From the NCBI GenBank assembly GCA_005406025.1, contig BGZK01000190.1, forward strand, positions 496,001 through 560,000: 64,000 nucleotides of DNA. Direction: 5' to 3'. Source of the DNA: Eumeta japonica (lineage: Eukaryota > Arthropoda > Insecta > Lepidoptera > Psychidae). Both the position numbers and the translations under genes were made by a program. The notes below the pieces were generated by a model, which did not search any database, was not told the DNA's origin, and saw nothing but the letters and a program-made list of their open reading frames with translations. Below are positions 1 through 15,000 of this stretch, one piece after another; within the stretch, counting starts at the first letter, position 1; every line of letters starts with the position of its first letter.

Positions 1-3000
1 CAAGATTATGAGCATCTACTGGTTAGTACTTCACATCCATTCTTTGTCTTCTTATTAAAGCCACTAATCTTGTGCATCCTATATGCATATATATCAAGTT
101 ATCTATGCGAACAAATTGCACATCCTTGTGCAGTTTGTCCGTGAACCAAGGAGGGTGTTCTGTCAAACAACTCCATGTATTTAAATACCGTGCTTATGAA
201 AAATTTGAATTAGTATATGTATTTTGTTCTGTAGTGTGACTATGTAACGAAACTAAATAACATCGTAATTGAAACACAAGTAAAAAGTTCAATGGGTGAT
301 GTATTTCATTATAAGTAATGTGATAATTGTGGGGATGTGATGTCAACGTAGTATGTGTGGAATGTCTGAAAGATGGGTGTAGGCATAGTGATATGGAAAA
401 ACGAGCATAAAAAAAGGCATGAAGGTTTGGACATGAAAAAATTAATGAAAATAGACAGACGGAACAAATCTACATAGCGTATGTGTGTAATGGAAGGGAA
501 TCTTATGCAGATCAAATTGATGACATATTAAAAAAGGGGAAGTTTTAAGCACCTGAAACCGACGAGATGACAGGAAAAGATTGATGGGTGTCAGTGAAGA
601 AAAAGAGATAAGCAAAAAATTGAACCATGTGGAAATCTATGCACTCTGCCTACCCTTCTGGGAAATAGGCGTGAATTTACAATAATAATATTTTTGTTTT
701 CATTTCCCCCGTCGCAGCTATTGAGATCGAAATTCGAAGAACTCAGGCACAGGGTCGAAAGCGGCGCCGAAAGGTTCAACCAGTGCGAGGAGCTGGCTAA
801 GAAGCTGCTCGCATCGGAAAGTCCCTACATACCAGATATAGAAGAACGACAGGAGGCGCTCGGGTCAGTATCACTACATTTTCATTCTATTAGTTCTTTC
901 TATAACGAGGTGTGGTGAGTGTATAGTGGAAAGCATTGTTTCTGAGTCACACTGTATCTGGGCAACCTGTCAACGGAAGAATCAAAGGATAAGTTTTTCA
1001 CTCAAATCCGAGTAAAACCACCTGCTCCGTGTGCATGAGGACACGTTAAATTGGCGATCTAAAGTGACAAAGGCCATCAACAGCCTGGCCTGATGTGGGC
1101 CAACAACCCACATCAGGCCACAGTACAGCATTTAAAGTTGAAGCTCATCAATGTAAAATAAAAAGGCCGTGGAAGCATACGTCTCAATAATGAGGTCACT
1201 ACGTCAATCTCGGTATTGTGTTATCGTAATTTTCATACTGGTTCATGTGTATTCATACTCTATAAATTATTGACTCAGATACCGGATGCACATAATAATT
1301 ACATGATAAAAATTACAATGAAATAGATTCTTATGTTGTCTAAAATTGGGAAATTAATTAGCTATGGTTTTCTTTGGTGCTTGTTTAGTTACATGCTCGG
1401 ATTCACGCGATTGCCAAATTTGACCCTTTCACCTTTGTTCTAGGACTTATGGAACACAACCGCAGAAACAGATTTAAGTTTATTATCTTGAAAATTAAAC
1501 ATCCACCTTTATAATAATAGCAACGCAATACTAGCGCAACTCGAACATGTAGAGGACCCCCGTGAGGATATCGCGTAAAATACATGCGCATGCGTGTATA
1601 TTATATATACATTTATGTACGTTTTTCAAATGTTGCCGCGAGGATTAATTAGTTTCAAAAAGTTTCTTGTGTTATAGGGATTTTTATGTTCAAGATATGT
1701 CATCACAGTCCTTGTTTAATTCTAAATCATTCGACCGAAATCCATTTGCGTCTGGATACATTCTGTATTTATTTCCTTACAATCGGAATTTAACGTGCAC
1801 CCCCTTAGTTACTAATTAAGTTACAAGAACTTTAATAGATGCATGTAATTATGTTTCTATGAAAAAACCGGTGAAACGCGTTGTGAGTCACGCACAGTGG
1901 AGTCCCATAGGTGCCCGTCTCAGTATGCGTACTTAGAAAGGGGCTCTTTGTCAATACTATGGACTTATTATTTTAGTGCACAGTTTAACGACTAATGACG
2001 TCTAGAAACGGACCCTGTTAAAATGGGTGTTAAGGATATTATTATTTTATATTTCCATAAATTTATAAAGTTCGTAAACTTATCACTACTTATTTTGACA
2101 CAAGCAACAACATTATCTTAGTAGTTTCCAATAGAATCGTACAAAATAAACTTTTCCATAACATAGAATGACAGCCATCCCACAACCCATTCAAGTCAGC
2201 CATGTGCTTAGTTATCTTAAATAAACTTGGCTATAATTGTGCATTTTTGTGTCAGGTTTGTATTGCTTTATTTTTTAAGGCTCTGATAAAAATATACATT
2301 TTAATACTATTTGCAAATTATTATACAAGTATAATAATTATTTCTTAACTGAAACACAAAGGTCTTAAGAGGATGTGCCCTCAGAAGTGGAGTGTTAAAA
2401 ACTTGGCACAATAATAATTTGGTGCTTTTGGATATGTTTCCCACGTAAATTGGTAAATATAATCGATGCCTCATTGTAAACTGTACCAAAGAATACAGTT
2501 GACATAGTCACTTAGGCGCTAAATCATCTTCTTTTAGCGAGTCGTGGCAAAGACTGGTGGACCAGATCGCGTCGCGTTCCCAGCGCCTGGCCGCCGCCGG
2601 GGAGATCCACCGCTTCCATCGCGACGTCGCCGAACTGCTGGCGAGGATGGGGGACAAGCGCGCCCAGCTCGCCGGCCCCGACACCGCCAGGGACTACAAC
2701 GCGGCGCTGTCGTTGCTGCGAAGGCACGAGACCCTCGAAAACGATTTGATAGCCCTAGACGCGCAATTGCAGGTTATTTTGTTATATGTATAAGATATAC
2801 TCGCGTCCAAGCATACATTAGTTAATCTATACTGAACACTCGTAATCGTAAAGTCTGCTTCAGATGCACAAAAAAAAATCGTTTAATTCATTTTTTCTGC
2901 TTAAATGACTTCTAAAGGGTATATGAGATTTCTCGTTATTAATAAAATAATATATTATATTTTAATTTTTTTCATAGCTGTTTGTGGTGAACAAACTCCA

Positions 3001-6000
3001 CAGACATTTGTTTTTGTTAAAACAAGTTTTTGCTAAAATACGAATGTTCGTTTGATTTAATTCCACTGTTTTAAAGCGTTTTGAAGACAATCATGTGTAT
3101 AGAAGTTTATTTTGTTAATACATATTGCCAAAAATGCTATTATTTTACGCAAAGATTATATTACTTTAATAGCAATGTATTTCGATGTCAATTTTATTTT
3201 TTTCATATATTTTACCTATATTGAAGTATCCATAAATTTGCAAATGACAAAATCTTAGTCGTTGTGATTGAATTATTTCAAAAAGAGTGGCATAAACGCA
3301 TTCTCAAAAGATACCAGAATTTATATGAGTGGTATGTAGAATGTAATAACACAAATCCCATGTGTTAATACATACTCGCAAATGTTATAGTTATTGAAAA
3401 AACGATATTCTAAACAACAATACGCAATATATTAGGCAGCATTAGGATATAACATCAAAACCTGTCACATGTTTTTTAGTATCCATGAATTATAAAATAT
3501 CTAGAAAATTTCGTTTTATAAATATTAAATAGTCATCAATTATGTAGCCATATTATACGATTCAAGCCAAAGACAAAGAAGAATGAATAATTTCCCTTTT
3601 GAAGTAATAGAATGTCTTCTTTCTTTCGCTTAGGTTTTGCAAGAGGATGGTGCACGCCTACAAAAGTTATATCCCGGCGGTAATGTTGCGCAAATTGCGA
3701 GACAGCAGCGCGCTCTAGCAGATGCGTGGAACGCTTTGCGCACGGCGGCCGACGAGCGCAGAGAAAGACTGCGCGCGCAGTTAGATCTGCACAAGTTCTT
3801 AACACAGGTAAAATTATTTTATATTGCCTATTCATTGACGTTTGCTCTGTATCTTACATATTTAAGGCACTTTTATTATTTTATTGTATTATTATTTTAT
3901 TATATTAATTTTATTTATTTTACTAATACATGTACTAAACATATCTTTTGGCTATTACACTGTCTTACCTCACATCTCCGTTGCATTTATTGCGCACGCA
4001 CGTGCGTGTATGTATATAATGATTTATTTCAATTATGATTAGGTTCGAGACTTGACTTCCTGGTCATCGACTCTACGAGCGAGCATGACCACAGAGCCTC
4101 GGGTGCGCGACGCGAGCGCCGCGCAGACGCTGAGAACCGAACACGACGCCGTCAAAGCCGAAATAGAAGCGAGAGAGGACAGTTTCAGAAATACCCTAGA
4201 ATTAGGAGCCGCCATGGTTCAGACAGGTCACAGGAACGCACAGGTAAGGAATTTACAATTTTATACTTTGTTTGGGAATGCCTCTATCTCTATCTTAATG
4301 TATTTCTCTTATTCCCTCTTTATATCTATTCATATACGACAATCACTGCTACGATGTGGTCGGACTTTTCCTTGCACAATTACTCAAAATTCTCACCAGT
4401 TATATATGGTTCAGTGCATAGCTGATCTATGACCTGTCATACAGAATTATTCATAGTGTCCTGACACTATGAATAATCCTGTATCAGAAAGCATCCTCAT
4501 AACTTCAGCTAAAGAGTATAAGACATTTATAACCCTAATTTCGCTCAATCACTCTCGAGTAATCGAGAGCTCCCATTTGATACCTTTAAACTAGATTGTT
4601 GATTTATATGTTTTATCTATTTTGCAAATTCGAATCTATATATTATTTATTGTTCTTTAACTCTGTTTATGATTTAATGAATGTATGTCTTGTGTGTCTC
4701 ATTTGCATTTTCAGTAAATTAAAATATAATGTTTATATTTAATTTACCTCTTTAAGAGCCTCTTCCACCATATCCTTTTAAACTGTCATTTAACAAACGT
4801 CGTTTTTAAAATAAATTTTTTCGGTCCATTTCTTCCTTTTAAAGATGTTAGCCCAAATAACTGTTAAAACAAAGATGTAAAACTCAAATGTTAAAAGTGA
4901 ATTTTTGTTAAATATCAATTTAAAATGAGATAGTGAAAAAGGCCCTAAGTTATGTAAAATAATATCGAATTATTGATATTACAATGTATCACTTTAGGAA
5001 GTAGAAGAACGCTGCGAAGCGCTTCTCGAAGAAAGAGCGAGGCTGCACGGAGCGTGGCAGGCCCGTCAGGTGGCGCTCGATCAACTGATCGATCTACATT
5101 GCTTCTTGAGAGACGCCAAGCAGTTGCACGATCTGTGCGCTGCGCAGGAGGCCGCCCTTAGTAAGCTTTTTTTTTTACAAGAATTATTATCGGCACTATC
5201 TAAATTGCTCCTGGACTCCCGGATCACAAAATGAAATCCTATATCTGCACCCTTACATACATACGTAAATCGTAATAATACCTTAAATAATACATGGATT
5301 TCTATAGCAATATTCTAGTATAGCAAACAATATATATAAAATATTAAGGATTTAAATCAAGGTGTCGATTTAAATTGTGATTTTGTATATTGTTTGTTCA
5401 AATTTGGAAAATATTTTTAGAAAAAATGTACTTTGTTTTTTTTTAATTAATCCGAAGGTGATAAGGTAGGGGATGAAATGTATGGAAAATCGAAACTGCT
5501 TAAATCATTTATGTCAAAATTTATATTTTAGCTTAAAAGGGTGAAATAAGGGTTGAAATTTTTATACATATAAATAAATGAAATCGCTGAAGCTATTGAC
5601 AACAGAACTTCTATTTTAGCTGCTTATTACAAATATAAAATAACACATATCACATATTTGCCTTTGAATTTTTGTGGGAGAAAAACTAAGAGCCAACATT
5701 CGCTTGTTTAAGCGATACTCAAATTAAATATTATAAATTTGTTTCTTTAGGCACGGATATTTCACCAGTTAGCAGTGTAGAAGAAGTGGACAATCAACTA
5801 AAGAAGCACGAAGCATTCGAAAAGCTACTAGTCACTCAGGTAATTTCATTTTTTTTTTTTTGGTTTTGTGGTCTTCTAAGTTATTTGATGTTCGATTTTA
5901 TGCCATAAGCATTCATTTTAGAATATCCCAATTCGAAATTAATATATTATTTATAGCTGATTACACAATGAAATTCTATTAATTATAAAATTGTTTGACA

Positions 6001-9000
6001 AAATCTTAGCAGAAATAAGATAGTATTAACCCAAAAAAAAAAAAAAAGAAATACAGGAAGTACTTCTCTATATTCTTTTTACTTATTATGAGTCTAAGAT
6101 CGTACAAATATTTCTAGGACGAGAAACTGGCTACATTGAACACTCACGGTGACAAGTTGCTACAGCAAAACCATGTGGAGAGTCAGCGCATAGCGGACGA
6201 ACTTCAAGCCGTCAATGCACGCAGAAAGAAGGTTTGTCGTCAGTTCATTGTCCCACTATGTATCCTAAAGTCTTACAGACATCTTTAAATTAACAATAAA
6301 AATAAATACACAAGCTCGCCTAGGTAACCCAGATCGAGACATGTATGACGCACAGCGACATCTAAACTAAACTGAGGAAATGACTTGTGTCAAAAAACAT
6401 TTCGTTTGAATTTCATAAATAATTTCCCGCGCAAGCGCAAACGTGTATCCGTAGGTATAAATTGTTTGCAATATCAAATGAACAAACTTAAACCAGATTC
6501 ACGTATGTGACTTCTTTTTAAAGTTTGACTACATTTGTAATGTTAATGTGTGCATTGATCACGATGACAATGTATGCGTTTTTAAATAATAAACTTTTTC
6601 TTGTTTTGTTACGTGGTAGTTTTTTTATCCTTGTAGGAAGTAAATGGAATTTAACAAAAATAATAAAACTATATCGATTGTTTTCAGGATAAATTTACAT
6701 AAAATTCTTAACAACCTTAATATAACATGTATTAAGATATAAAATGAATATACTAAGTTTGTTTGGGAGAACATCAGGTAGTGATAATTGTTAATAGGGC
6801 TGCTATTTATTTATCCAGAATATCAAAAAGAAACAAACATGTATCATTTAAGGCCAAGTATGCTTTGATTATGGGTACCTTTAAACGAATATTTCTAGAA
6901 AACTGTTATACCTAGCAAACTCAAAAAAAAATTCTAAGTATACAAAATATGTTCTGAGTTCTACCGTAGGGAAAGCTTAAATACACAGCACGTTCTTTAT
7001 GATAAAAAATACTAAAGTACGTTCACTTAAAACACTAATACCAATAAATTTCTAACAGGACAAACGATAAAAACAAAATTTAAACATTATTAGTAAAATA
7101 TAATTATACAGGGTTGGCCTTAAGCATTTTTGTTTATAATAAATAGTTTTCTCATTATAAATAAAAAACTAAAATGTCGCTTACGACAAAAAGTTCTGCG
7201 TAACTAAATGACAATCCATCTTCCTTACTCTGCCGCTTTAAGTCGATTCTCCTTCTCACAAAACAGTGTGGGGCGTGACGCGTTGCGTTTGGCATTGCAC
7301 TTGGCCTTAATACTGTTGGCTGTTGTTTAGTTTCGAGCTCATACGCATAGATTCATAACCTGTGTAAATATTATAAACAAATTTTGGCGCACCATGATAG
7401 TATTTTTTTATTTTTTATTTTTTTTTTGCACCAATCGACAAGAGCCTGTTTTTGATCAATGGTCAAGTTGTTCGGAATCCAACGCGAACAAATTTTTTTA
7501 CAGTTAAATTTACGTGCAATATCTTATGTATGCTCGTCACACTATGCCCAGAGACGCCTTTGTCATGCGATATATAACATGATGATCTTGCATTATTAAT
7601 TTCCGCACAGCATCGATATTTTCTACTACAACAACTGATTTAGGGCGACCTTTTTTAAATTCGTCTGTGACTTTAGACCGCCCAAGATCAAACTCGCTAA
7701 ACCAGTGATACACAGTGGTTTTCGCTGGTGCTTCTTTCCCAAAACTCAAAGAGAGTCGGTCGATGCACTATTTTTGAGTTAGCCCACGCCGAAAATCGTA
7801 ATAAATCATCGCAAAAAATTTTCACGAGTTAGAAATCCATGGTTATAAAGACACGCAAATTTCAAAATGATGCCACAATGGTGAAACAATTGGCAGTTAT
7901 ATGAAACAAACTGTATACTAAAACCAAATAGTTCCATTTTTAAATGTTATAATTACTTTTTAAATATTGTTCTATATGTGGCCAGTTCCAGATACATAAA
8001 TAGCAGCCCTCCTATCCTATCAATTATTTTTTAATAACAAACAAATAATTGTAAGCAATCATTACACTGGTCTAGAAATATGTTCTTATATTATTCTATG
8101 TATTCGAATTTTATATATTCATGAAAATGTAATGGCATTTTAACCTTGCGCAGTTTTTCTATTATTTAGGTGAAAAACAGTTGTCTATGAAACTACTAAC
8201 TAGCAAAACTACTTAGTGAGGGCTATCCTTAGTCTACATTCATCAAACCTTAATTATAATTTTGTTTGTATATGTTGAAGGTCCTGATTTCTTATTATGT
8301 GAAAGTTAAAAACAGAAAAGTGGTTGTTTGAAATCGGAACAGAAAATGCTTAAGTTTATAAAATCCAATGGCGTTAGAACTGCGATACGTTTTTACCGCT
8401 TCCATCACTATTCGATAGGTACACGAGTTGGCGACGGCGCGGCGTACGGCGCTTGCGCGTGCGCAGCTTCGTGCTCGGTTCGTCCGTGACGCGGCTGAGA
8501 CGCGCGGCTGGATCGCCGGTAAAATGAAGAAACTTGAAGCCGATCAAGGACAAGGTATGCTTCGCTGCGAAATTATATTGTTTTAAATTTTCAAATTTTT
8601 ACAGATATATCTCATTTAGAGAGTCATGCTATTTTATTTTTTCCTAAATTATTGTAATTTTTAAATAGTTAATTTATCTAATCCTATTGGTGTATAGGAG
8701 AAGTGACCTCGTTGGATGACAAAATTAAGAAGCTCCAAAAGCACCAGGCGTTCAGAGCGGAGTTGGCGGCTAACGAAGCCCGTGTGGCTGAGGTGGCGGC
8801 GCTGGCGGCGCAGCTGGGCCCGGAGCAGGAGGTGCAGACCACGCTGAAGGCTCTGCAGGGCGAGTGGCGGCAGCTGGTAGCGGCGACCGAACAGAGAGGT
8901 GAGCTTCACCTATGGCCAATATCCTGGTCATTGTTGTCTGATTTTGTCACCTCACTGCTACCCCGTACCTTCTCGTCTTTTTCCTGGGGCGCTACAACAC

Positions 9001-12000
9001 TATATATTTTGGCCTTATCAACGATTTTCTTCCAGTTCGCTCTGTTCTTAGCCTCTCTTCTCCAAGATGTTTACCCGCCCGTGTTGCTCAGGATTTCCTC
9101 AGTCCTTCCACCGCTTCTGGGTCTTTTCTGTTGCGGGACCCCGTCGGAGATGGTTTTGACAGCTCCGGTGTCATTCAAATCTTTCCAAATATCCAAGCTC
9201 ATCTGAGCCTTAGCGATTTGCAGAACCTGACGATCGTTTCTTTATGAAACACCCTCTCACAATCCTTTTAATTACTATCGAAAGCTTTAGAACTAAAAGC
9301 CCTCTACGCTGACCTAGTGCAGGTCGTAACCGTCGTTACCATCGCGATTCAGCATCCGGGGCCGGCATCTTAATGTATCATCTGAGGCACAGGGCCTCAT
9401 GATTTAATTGGACTTATGTTGAAAAATCCTTAGGCACTCCGCCCTTAATCAGTACCGAACTCGGTGCCTTCTCGTAACAAGGCAACGTTTTTATCAACGC
9501 GTCGATCGGTTATCGTTAGCCACACCGTTCATCGTCCTTGTTATTAATTAAATTGAAATTTCATCTTGCGTTTCTAAGCTAAGATCTTTTTCCTCCCCGT
9601 GTTCGCCTTCGTCCATTTATTGTACACTGGCGAACTATTAAAGGAGCATTAAAAGATATTTTGCTTTATGGAAATATGCGGTCTTAATCTATGGTATGTT
9701 GAATATTCTTTTAATATTATAAATAATTTATTAGCCCTGTTTGACATATTGTATTTGTTTTATTTAATTCTAACAAATATCGCTTCAGGTCGAGGCTTAG
9801 AAGAGGCCCAAGACATATTGGAATTCAATCAGAATTTGGACAAGATCGAAGCTTGGATCAGAGACAAAGAAATGATGGTAATTATTGTATTGTATATATT
9901 ATGAATAAATTAATGCTTTTGTGTGACTAAAAAGCTATTAGAAAAAGGTCAATCTATTTATGTAATGACTTTATTTATTTTTTTTTACAAAGTGAATATC
10001 ATGAAATAAGCTTTGGTATGTTGTATATATAAAAATTAATTGACAGACATTAATCAAATTTTATAATTTTCCTTTTGTCGCTCAGGTGCAAGCGCACGAG
10101 CTGGGCCGCGACTATGAGCACTGCAGCGCCCTCCTGCGCAAACTCGACGACATGGACAGCGACATGAAGGTCGACGACAAGCACGTCAAGACCATATGCG
10201 CGTTGGCCGACAAGTTGCTGCAACAGGTAAGGGTAGTAAGGGTAGATATAGTAGACGATGCCGACATGTAGTAGTTATTCGTTAAGTGAGAAAGCAATCT
10301 ATTCTCATAGCGAAAAATTATTTTAAACCATAGTTAGTGCAGGATTCTAGAATTGCATCACGTACGAATTGAGAATCTGAAGAGAATTAAGAGAAAGGAA
10401 ATTCAAAATATAAATAGATATGTCTTGTGTAGAAACATAAATACTTTTTTTTAAGAAGAATATCTAAAAAATTTTTGTTTGTACATCATTATATTTTATG
10501 ATTCTAATTTTTAAACAGTTTTTCTTTGAATTAAACACGGCTCGTTTTTTTTTTATTTCTCCCCTAATTTTCGAACTTCAGAGAAACCTTTGTGTCATAT
10601 AAAACTTTTAAAATAATTTACTTTATCTTTCTGCCAGCTTTAACACTTTCGTTGGAACATTACAAGCGTGATTATTGATTTTTTTTAAACATTAACCAAA
10701 AATCAGAATAAGCCAATTGTAATAATTTGATGCTATTTTTAATGATGTCGAAACTTTGCACTTGTCAGGGTCCAACGCAACAGAGCAAGGCCGTCTCCCA
10801 AAGGCGCGACGCTTTCCTGGCGAAGTGGCGCGCCCTGAGCGGCAACCTACAGAAATACAAAGACAACCTGAAGGCCGCCCTAGAGATTCACTCTTTCAAC
10901 AGGTAAATATAGTACAAATGTATGTCTATGAACGGAAGTTTGTTACGTTTTGATTCTTGTTGTATTTCAATTTTAAACTGTTTCAGTTGTTGAAATTAAA
11001 CATGTCGCAAACTTACAATTGACACACGCATCGTATTTGTGATGAACGAATCCTTTTTTTATTATTCCTCAATGACACAATGCGTGGTTGATATGTTTTA
11101 TATGGTATTTCAATTTCAACAGGGACGTGGAAGACACCATGGAGCGTATAGCAAAGAAAGCCGCCTTTTTCGGTAGCACGGAACGAGGGCGAGATTTGGA
11201 AGCGGCACGAGAGCTGCGCAGGCGCCACGACGCGCTTACAGCGGAAGCGAACGCGATCAGAGACAAAATCAACGCGTTGGAGAAGCAGGGCGCGGCGCTA
11301 GGTGCCCGGTAAGTTTTTGTTGTCCCATCTCCACTTACCCTTTTGGACATCGCTAGTGCTCTATGGAACTGTGTAGATATTTTGTAAATCAGAAAACACA
11401 ACTGTTTTCATCATGTAAGGATTGTAAAATTATTGATCAGTTTGATTATGCGACACTGTCAACTTCGTTAATTTACAGTGACATTGCTTAGCATTATGAT
11501 GAATTCACTCTGTATAAAACATATATCATCATTTTATGTTAATTAAATGAATATTTTTAGTTAGTGCACATTTTCAGAATGACCATAAATGAACTTGATG
11601 CTAATTTTGTTTTTCTACGGCTCATTGGTCCATAAAAGGTTTTGGCGAGCATTAGTCTTTGTGGAAATAAATCTTTTGTTTTAAAAGAATATATTGGATA
11701 TCGTTATAAAAATATTTATGTATGTAAATGACGAGAATGTATCTTAAGCGTTGTTGTTATTTTCTTTATGTTATTTTGTATAAAACAATGCTGTAACAAA
11801 CTTTTTTCTCAAGCAAAGAATCTGGGCTTCTCCTAATTTCTGTTTTATAATTTTTATGATCTATCAATACATGCTATGGATGTAATTTGATAGGCATGTT
11901 GTTCTGCATGCAATGAAACAAGCTTAATACCTTTGAATTTGTTTCAGTGGTGAACAATATAATCAAAATAGATTTAGTATGTAATATTGAATCTAAAATC

Positions 12001-15000
12001 CATCAAATACCAACAATGAATTTGAGTATTATCTTTTAAAGTTTATGATCGAGATACATTATTACAAGGTAATTTCTGTTAGTTCTCATAGAAAAATGTG
12101 GGTTTTCAATGCCACCATAAATCTTCAAATTGCTAAAACCATAAATGACAGCTCCCATAAACTCATTAAACAACAGAACACCAATATTTCCATCTAAGTT
12201 ATGTATTCTCATTTACTATATACCTCACTAATCAATGTTACAACTCCTTCATACAGCCATCCCAATCGTGCAGAAGAGATCGAATCGCGTCTAGAAGAAC
12301 TGAGAACAGCTTGGGACAAGCTTCAGCAGCTCGCAGCACAGCGTACCGCTCTTCTGGATGACGCGCTGGCCGTGCACAAATTCGATGAAAGCTTGAAGGT
12401 ATGCAACGTTCATAAATTTTGTTTATAAAGTCACGTCTATTTCTTGCAAGGGTTGACAGAGACCACAGGTTACCACAGATTACCATTTGGTACGATCTTT
12501 ACATGAGTCTCTTACTTCACTGGCATCCATCAATCTTTTCATGCAAGCCATACGTGTACAAAACATGTCACCATAGATAATGTAGACGCTCTATAGTCTG
12601 TGATTCATTTTTTATGCTTAGGAACTAGAAGTATGGGTGTCGGAGAGCGTCAAACGAATGGACAGCACGGAGCCTCCCCAAAGCGTCGGCGAAGCTCAGG
12701 CGTTATTGGAACTGCACCAAGAGAGGAAGGTGGGTTTTCAGAATGAACACTTACTTACCCTCATACTTAATTCATCAGAACATTTTCACAATATTTCAAA
12801 CCGTCTTATAATATATAAAACAAATCTTTCTCTTCCTCTTTATACATTGTTCTATATAAAGTCTATTGTTTTAGCTCAAATATATTAAATGCGAAAATGT
12901 ATTTTTGATGTTGCATTTTTCTCTGAGTTGTAAACAATTATAGGGCTTTATCATTAGAAAAATATTTACCAATTCATTTTTCAACTTGATTATATAATAT
13001 TTGTTTTGTCATTAGGCCGAAATCGACGGTAGACAAAAATCAATTTCGGCTTTGCAAAGGCAAGCCGAAATACAACTAGCGGAACAGGTGGACGTGCCAG
13101 TGAAAAGGCAAAAGTTGAACCAGCTGTCGCAAACCCTGGACGATGCGTGGCTTCAGAGGAAACAGCACTTGACACAGGTGAGCTGTTTGGTGGTTGCTTT
13201 ATTGTAGTAATTTAGATTATATCTTTTTGGCAATGTTTCACGTGAAAATGTTGTTAAAAAAGCTCCGCTATTTCGCAAGAGTCAGCGACGTGACGCTTTA
13301 ACTGTCGCCTCAAATGTTATGTAATCTCGTGACTTAAAGATTATGGCGCAAAGTAACGGATTATTCTAAGAATAGACGAATTAGCTTTTCCTATTAGTGA
13401 ATCAAATCGCTTACTTCGTCATTCACCAAGTAGGTGATCGAAAATTACTATTCGCTACAAAAAAAATCGGTCATTTTCGTAACTGATAGGTTTGTACAAG
13501 TAACTATTGGTATAGTGATGCTGTTCAGCACGAATTTCATTCTATAATAGTAACAATTTAAACTCACGCCTATTACCCAGAAGGGTAAGCAGAGACTATA
13601 GATTTCCACATAATACGATCTTTGCATATCTCTCTTGCCTCACCGACACCCATCAACCTTTTCATGCGAGGTCGTCGAATTTCATTCTATATAAAGATAT
13701 AGGAATTCTGCACGACTTTCCTAGACGTATCGTGCCAAGCGTAACGTACTTCGATTTTAAAAGGAGTAAGTAAGTGCTCCCTTAGATTCTACTGTTTAAG
13801 AAAAAAAAGCTTAAAACTACCAACTGCCCCTAAGCTGATAGCGTCGAAGGTGGCGCCTCTAAATGATACCTATGATCGATGAATTGCCATAGGCTAGTAA
13901 TGATTGTCACGAACAAATCACAATTGTATGCATCGTTTCGCGCAGGCGCACCAACTTCAGCAACTGAAAGAGCAGGCGCGTCAGACCGAGGACTGGCTGG
14001 CCGCGAAGGAGGCGTTCTTGAACAACGACGATCTGGGCGAGAACCTGGCCGGTCGGTATTGTTATTTATTGCAATGTTAACAAATTTGCTCAAAAAAATA
14101 TTTACATAGCATATGTAGAAAGGTGACTGTGTTTACGATCAATTTACATATTCATGGAGAAAATAAATTGGCAATTTAGCTAAAGTAACATTTTATATAT
14201 TGCGATTACAAATTTTCAATGTAATATCTAATTTTGATATCTTAGTTAAAGTATAGCACTCATGACCCATGTCAAATAAAAATTACATTTCGTTTATCAC
14301 CTACAAGACAATGAATGAACATTTTTTTATTGGTAATGTGATTACTTCTTACACCGTTGTAATATAAAAAATTCCCACATTAAAAAAAATTAGGAAAGTC
14401 AAAAAATGTCAATCTCTAATCCATAACCTAATATCGCAGCCGTCGAGACCCTGATCAAGAAGCACAACGAGTTCTCGAAGCTTCTGGACTCGCAGCTGGG
14501 CCGGGTCGACGAGCTGGCGAAGTTCGCCGACGCGGTGCTGAAGGACGGCCACTACGACCGGCACTACATCGAGCAGAGGGTCGCCGCCATCTTGGCCAGG
14601 AGGCAGAAACTTAAGGTGTTTATTCGCACGAATTACTAGTCGTCCGCCCTTTATGAACATAAAGTGGAGTTTCTAATTTTAGTTATGCTCGCGTTCCCAT
14701 TTTCAATTCCAAACCCGCTTTCGTTCCGTTATCGACTCTGATTCTTGTGCTTTTATTACTCATTCTTATCATAGTTTTTGATACTCATGATATATGTATA
14801 AGTTATATGTTCAATAATATATATGTTAAGCAATAGTCTAAGTTTTGCTTAACATATATATTATTGAAACCTGAATCTAAATCCGTTTAGCCATTTTTAT
14901 GTGATGCGTGACCAAATTAACAGACAGACTGTTGTTTTATTTTATAAATAGATGTGATTTACACCTACCTGTAGTGATTTTTGAATGTGTGAGCTTTGTG

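Larger units (their letters stand above)
1..5160 (+). other. kst: kst exons 1-6: repeats resembling beta-spectrin 13-17
   Basis: Exons: 1-21, 718-863, 2538-2772, 3634-3807, 4043-4243, 4998-5160. The first encodes QDYEHLL and joins in phase to LLRSKFEEL, as in conventional beta-spectrin QDYEHVTMLQERF. Helix-A starts are visible as HRFHRDVAELLARM, HKFLTQVRDLTSW and HCFLRDAKQLHDL. LQEDGARLQ and the stretch IEAREDSF match the conventional repeat 15-16 signatures LQEDAARLQ and IDARNDSF, as I know them from vertebrate beta-II spectrin. Splice sites are canonical, for example CAG|GTAAAA at 3807 and CAG|GTAAGG at 4243. The last exon ends in phase 1, splitting a Ser codon. Confidence 0.85.
5751..13177 (+). 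other. kst: kst exons 7-17: central spectrin repeats
   Basis: Exons: 5751-5839, 6118-6231, 8419-8554, 8698-8898, 9789-9877, 10086-10226, 10769-10902, 11123-11308, 12257-12398, 12622-12729, 13016-13177. All join in phase with GT...AG introns. Helix-A motifs: RFVRDAAETRGW, LEFNQNLDKIEAW, HSFNRDVEDTMERI (which lacks the usual Trp) and HKFDESLKELEVW. The 2.2-kb intron 6232-8418 carries a decayed mariner. Introns 8899-9788, 12399-12621 and 13178-13945 carry retrotransposon scraps. Exon 8698-8898 is Ala-rich and strongly GC-rich against its AT-rich introns. Confidence 0.85.
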
